A stretch of 29,065 nt of DNA from Desulfobacterales bacterium (GTDB taxonomy: Bacteria; Desulfobacterota; Desulfobacteria; Desulfobacterales; JAFDCJ01). The DNA is taken from contig CP070771.1 of NCBI GenBank assembly GCA_020345785.1, positions 5,740,210 through 5,769,274 on the forward strand, read 5' to 3'. Each line of letters opens with the position of its first letter. The stretch's first letter is position 1. Both the position numbers and the translations under genes were made by a program. Shown here piece by piece: positions 25,969 to 29,065 of the stretch. The notes under the pieces are model-generated. The model ran no database searches. It was not told where the DNA came from and was given only the letters and a program-made list of their open reading frames with translations.

Positions 25969-28900
25969 TCAGTCTTGCAGTGACTCCAGCGCTTCCTTTG
26001 CCTTTTTCAAATACACTTGCGCTTCCGTTTCTTCGAAAATTCGGACGGCTTCGGAGAGGCACTCCTTTGCTTTTCCGACTCTCTTTTTTGCTTGGTGAAG
26101 TAAGCCCAGATTCAGATATGTTTGCCCAAGAGTGCCATTAGCGCCAACTTTCTTAGCGTGTTCGATCGCGTTGTTAAAATGCGTTTCGGCCTTTCGAGAC
26201 GCATGGGGAGCATTTTTCATCAAAAATACGATGTTTTTAAATAAAAATGACAGGTTTGGTTTTTCTCCTCCTATAGCCATCTGCAAATAAATGCTTCCCA
26301 GCAAACTTTCCCAAAAAGCAATCCAGCCTTTCCTTCCACTTTCGATGATATTTTGCTTTGTCACTTCGACCATTTTAATCCCCTCCGACAGATTGCCTTT
26401 GATAATAGAGATAACTCCCAGCAATGCTGAGGCGTAGTCTGCAAACAATTCGCATCCAAAATTCGTGGCGTAGTTCCAGACCTCCTTGTAGGCATCTTCA
26501 GCCCGTATGATCTGTTTGTTCAATAAGTAATTTGTCGCCAGAAAAAGTCTTGCCCATTGCTCATAAAAGGGATCCTTGGCAACAGCGACACCTTTCTCTA
26601 GGGACTTAATTGCGGCCGGATAATCTCCCGCAGTATTATGGCCCAGTCCGACACAGATATGTCCGACCACCAAGCAACGGATGTTGGAATGCCTGTTACC
26701 GTAATCAAGAAGTCTTTTGCCAATCTGGGAACATCTTTTGCCGCAACCATTCGCATAGTAAGTGTAAGATAGTCCCCACAAGGATTTAAAATACAGATAG
26801 TGATCTCCCGGTAATTTTCCCGCAATTTCTTGAGCCCTTAATCCATATTTGATCGCCTCATCGAAAAGTCCAATATCCGTGCAAGCGGAGGCGAGCCATG
26901 TGCAGGCATAGCCCGTAATCCTGCAATCCTGCAATCCCTGGCCTGTTTCTAGTGCTTTTAGAAGATATTGATATGAATTTTTTGCTTTTGGTCTGAAATA
27001 AAGAGCAAGTCCGAGCCAGGCATAAAACATCCCTTGGATAGCTTTGTCATCGAGAGCATTTGCAACGTTCTCATGAGTTTCTAATAGCTCATTTAATCCT
27101 TTGAAGTCCCCGCGATAATAATAGACCATGGCCCAATCGACAAGCAGCTTGATAAGTAGTTCATTATATTTGCCGGTTTCATTTTCACTATGGATTAGAA
27201 TCAAATAAGCATCTTTGTAATATTGGTGTGATTCATCCACCGAATATCGTTTCATGCTTTTTTCACCGGATCTCATCAAATAATGGACGGCCTTATCAAT
27301 AGAACGGCAATTTTTAAAATGGAAAGCGAGAGTCTCATAAAATTCGGGGAGTCTGTCTTTGAAAAGTTCTTCGATCACATAACCGATGCGCTCATGGATT
27401 TCGCGGCGTTCTTTTTTAAGAAGACCGTTGTAAACCACTTCCTGGGTGAGGGCATGCTTAAAAATATACTCCAAATAAGGCTGGATCGATTTGGTTCTGA
27501 CAAGATCAAAGCGCTCCAGACCGCTGAGATTCCGATCGATATCATCTTTAATCTCACTGATTCTTTTTAAAATATCGTAATAAAAAGATCTTCCAATGAC
27601 AGAAGCTTCCTGTAAAATCCGTTTTGATTCATGCTCCAACCGGTCGACCCTGGCAGCAATCACCCCTTGAATCGTTGCCGAAACTTCTGCTTCGGTGATG
27701 GGACGAACAACCTTCCAATTACCATTTTCAGGGACCAGGATATTTGATTCAATAAGCGAATTGATGGCTTCTTCTAAATAAAAGGGATTGCCTTCCACCT
27801 TGTTTTGAATAAACCGCTGCAAATCCTTCGGTATGGCCCCTGTCATCAACAAAGATTCCACCATGCTTTGGGCTTCGGAAAGGGAAAGATCCCGCAGATG
27901 CAATTCCTGATGCCGGACAGCCATTGAGTTTATCTGGTGGGTGGAAAACAAAGAGATGATGGGTCGATAAACACAAAGAAAAAGAACGGGATGCCTGATT
28001 TCAGACAGGAGAAAATTGACCAGTTCGACTGTGGACGGATCCGCCCAATGCAAATCTTCCAGGCAGACAACGGTAGGCGCCCTTTGGGCCAGGGCGTTTA
28101 GAACCATCAGGATTGCTTTTTGTAGTTCGGCCTTCCAGAATTCTGGACTCACTTCTCGAATTTCGGGGTAATCCAGAGAATACAGACTGCCGATGTAAGG
28201 TGCGACGTCCTGCTTATTTTCGATTAAAACTTCAAGGCTTGATTCCAGCTTTTCTTTGACCGTTTCCGGCGAGTCCCCTTCATCGATTTGGATAGCTTTG
28301 CTGATCAGGTCGATGAGGGGAAAATAGGGAATGTTTTGCGCGTATGCAAAGGCATTTCCTTCCCGCCACTGAATCTCTTTTAAATCCAGGGTGGCTTTGA
28401 ACTCCTCCACCAGGCGGCTTTTGCCCGTACCAGCAGTGCCGATGATTGAGAAAACAGCACCTTTTCCCTCTCTCAGGTTATCAACTGCATCGGATAGCTG
28501 GGCCATTTCAGCTTTCCTACCGATCAGCTCCGCTCTTAAACCATGCAGGCGGTGGATTTTACGGGGTTGCTCCCTGACAGATAGATACTTGTGAACCTGA
28601 ACCGCTTTTGTTTTGCCCTTTAAATGAATGGGCGCCAGATCTTTGAATTGAAAATAGCCTTCCGTGCGCGTATAAGTTTCATGGTCAACCAGGATATCAC
28701 CGGCTTTCGCCGCACTGCTTAGACGCGCTGCCACATTGATGGCATCGCCGGCCACGCCGTGGACGCCTTTTTCCAGATTCAATTCCCCGGTCACCACCAG
28801 ACCGGTATTAATGCCGGTATGCATTGAAAGAGGCCGGCCGATCTTTTCATGATATTGCGGGCTCAGGGTCTGCACCAGGTCATGTATTTCTTTGGCTGCT

Positions 28901-29065
28901 TTGACGGCTCTGACCGGGTCGTCTTCATGGGACTGGTTGGCACCAAACAGTGCCATGACCGAATCGCCGGCATATTTTTCTATAAACCCGTCGTATTTGC
29001 TAACGATCTTAGAAATTTCACCCAAGATTCGACCCGTGATCTCCTTAACCTCTTCCGGGTCCAGT
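25969..29065 (-). CDS. Class III nucleotide cyclase / AAA ATPase / TPR protein (paralogue D, 5' end outside window)
   Basis: The frame runs off the right edge, so the start, the expected zinc ribbon and the first metal Asp are not visible. What is seen starts at LDPEEVKEI. It continues with the cyclase (GFIEKYAGDSVMALFG with Lys in the base-specifying position and the second metal Asp; GDAINVAARL with the Asn and Arg). An AAA/STAND ATPase follows (Walker A GTAGTGKS, Walker B VVCLEDLHWAD), then a long TPR tail. It aligns without large gaps with paralogue B to the very end (EKSMKRYSVDESHQYY against EKSLERYSVEEAHQFY), so the two come from one duplication. Over 1030 residues are present. The internal TTG at 29025 is not a real start. 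It converges on the DUF4143 gene. Confidence 0.92.
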   Translation of the reverse strand, partial: LDPEEVKEITGRILGEISKIVSKYDGFIEKYAGDSVMALFGANQSHEDDPVRAVKAAKEIHDLVQTLSPQYHEKIGRPLSMHTGINTGLVVTGELNLEKGVHGVAGDAINVAARLSSAAKAGDILVDHETYTRTEGYFQFKDLAPIHLKGKTKAVQVHKYLSVREQPRKIHRLHGLRAELIGRKAEMAQLSDAVDNLREGKGAVFSIIGTAGTGKSRLVEEFKATLDLKEIQWREGNAFAYAQNIPYFPLIDLISKAIQIDEGDSPETVKEKLESSLEVLIENKQDVAPYIGSLYSLDYPEIREVSPEFWKAELQKAILMVLNALAQRAPTVVCLEDLHWADPSTVELVNFLLSEIRHPVLFLCVYRPIISLFSTHQINSMAVRHQELHLRDLSLSEAQSMVESLLMTGAIPKDLQRFIQNKVEGNPFYLEEAINSLIESNILVPENGNWKVVRPITEAEVSATIQGVIAARVDRLEHESKRILQEASVIGRSFYYDILKRISEIKDDIDRNLSGLERFDLVRTKSIQPYLEYIFKHALTQEVVYNGLLKKERREIHERIGYVIEELFKDRLPEFYETLAFHFKNCRSIDKAVHYLMRSGEKSMKRYSVDESHQYYKDAYLILIHSENETGKYNELLIKLLVDWAMVYYYRGDFKGLNELLETHENVANALDDKAIQGMFYAWLGLALYFRPKAKNSYQYLLKALETGQGLQDCRITGYACTWLASACTDIGLFDEAIKYGLRAQEIAGKLPGDHYLYFKSLWGLSYTYYANGCGKRCSQIGKRLLDYGNRHSNIRCLVVGHICVGLGHNTAGDYPAAIKSLEKGVAVAKDPFYEQWARLFLATNYLLNKQIIRAEDAYKEVWNYATNFGCELFADYASALLGVISIIKGNLSEGIKMVEVTKQNIIESGRKGWIAFWESLLGSIYLQMAIGGEKPNLSFLFKNIVFLMKNAPHASRKAETHFNNAIEHAKKVGANGTLGQTYLNLGLLHQAKKRVGKAKECLSEAVRIFEETEAQVYLKKAKEALESLQD

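Noticed and set aside
8428..29065. Cyclase cluster as a CBASS- or Pycsar-type antiphage system
   Set aside because: No CD-NTase, no small cyclic-nucleotide-gated effector and no typical defence partner lies beside any cyclase; the long STAND-TPR proteins fit general signalling as well.

Overview
The window looks like chromosomal DNA from a free-living Gram-negative bacterium with a large signalling repertoire, most likely of the Desulfobacterota (old Deltaproteobacteria) type. This is inferred from gene content and intergenic repeats: cyclase-ATPase-TPR giants, a Cache-HAMP-SpoIIE phosphatase, AAA_14/DUF4143 ATPases, GTTGATT-type low-complexity spacers and GCCCGC..GCGGGC hairpins. No rRNA, tRNA, CRISPR array, phage gene or transposase was seen.

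Left part (1-4041): the 3' part of a sensor histidine kinase (+), a small aldo/keto-reductase-like protein with a degraded catalytic tetrad (+), a CGNR zinc-finger/ABATE regulator (-), and a QueG-like protein with two 4Fe-4S motifs (+). Two neighbouring inverted repeats lie in the long gap before the QueG-like gene.

Central part (4318-20842, all minus strand): read in the direction of transcription, it holds a membrane-anchored class III cyclase with TolB-like and TPR regions (20842-18950), a frameshifted zinc-ribbon/cyclase/AAA/TPR gene (18902-16450), a SnoaL-like protein (16411-15977), two intact zinc-ribbon/cyclase/AAA/TPR proteins of 1135 and 1123 residues (15469-12062 and 11799-8428), a crotonase-fold enoyl-CoA hydratase (8328-7555), a Cache-HAMP-SpoIIE PP2C phosphatase (7464-5467) and a membrane-anchored coiled-coil protein (5274-4318). 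A further zinc-ribbon-class paralogue runs off the right edge (25969-29065). Together this is five class III cyclase genes within about 21 kb, four of them of one STAND-like architecture. A reasonable inference is that these are ligand-gated cyclases whose TPR tails sense a signal and whose N-terminal catalytic domains make a cyclic nucleotide. The signal and the downstream effector are not visible here.

Right-centre part (20913-24671): a decay zone. It contains an AAA ATPase remnant with an in-frame stop, a truncated epimerase with an in-frame stop, an intact RHH antitoxin next to a PIN toxin cut short by a GTAGGTTGGGTT-type repeat, a nucleotidyltransferase remnant ending at another repeat, and one intact NTF2-like gene. 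It is followed by an intact AAA_14/DUF4143 ATPase (24672-25892) preceded by a perfect 13-bp inverted repeat.

Most interesting: the paralogue array of STAND-like cyclases, with variation at the substrate-specifying position and one member caught in decay; the hairpin leader of the 11799-8428 cyclase; the palindrome in front of the DUF4143 ATPase; and the toxin-antitoxin pair disarmed by a mobile repeat.
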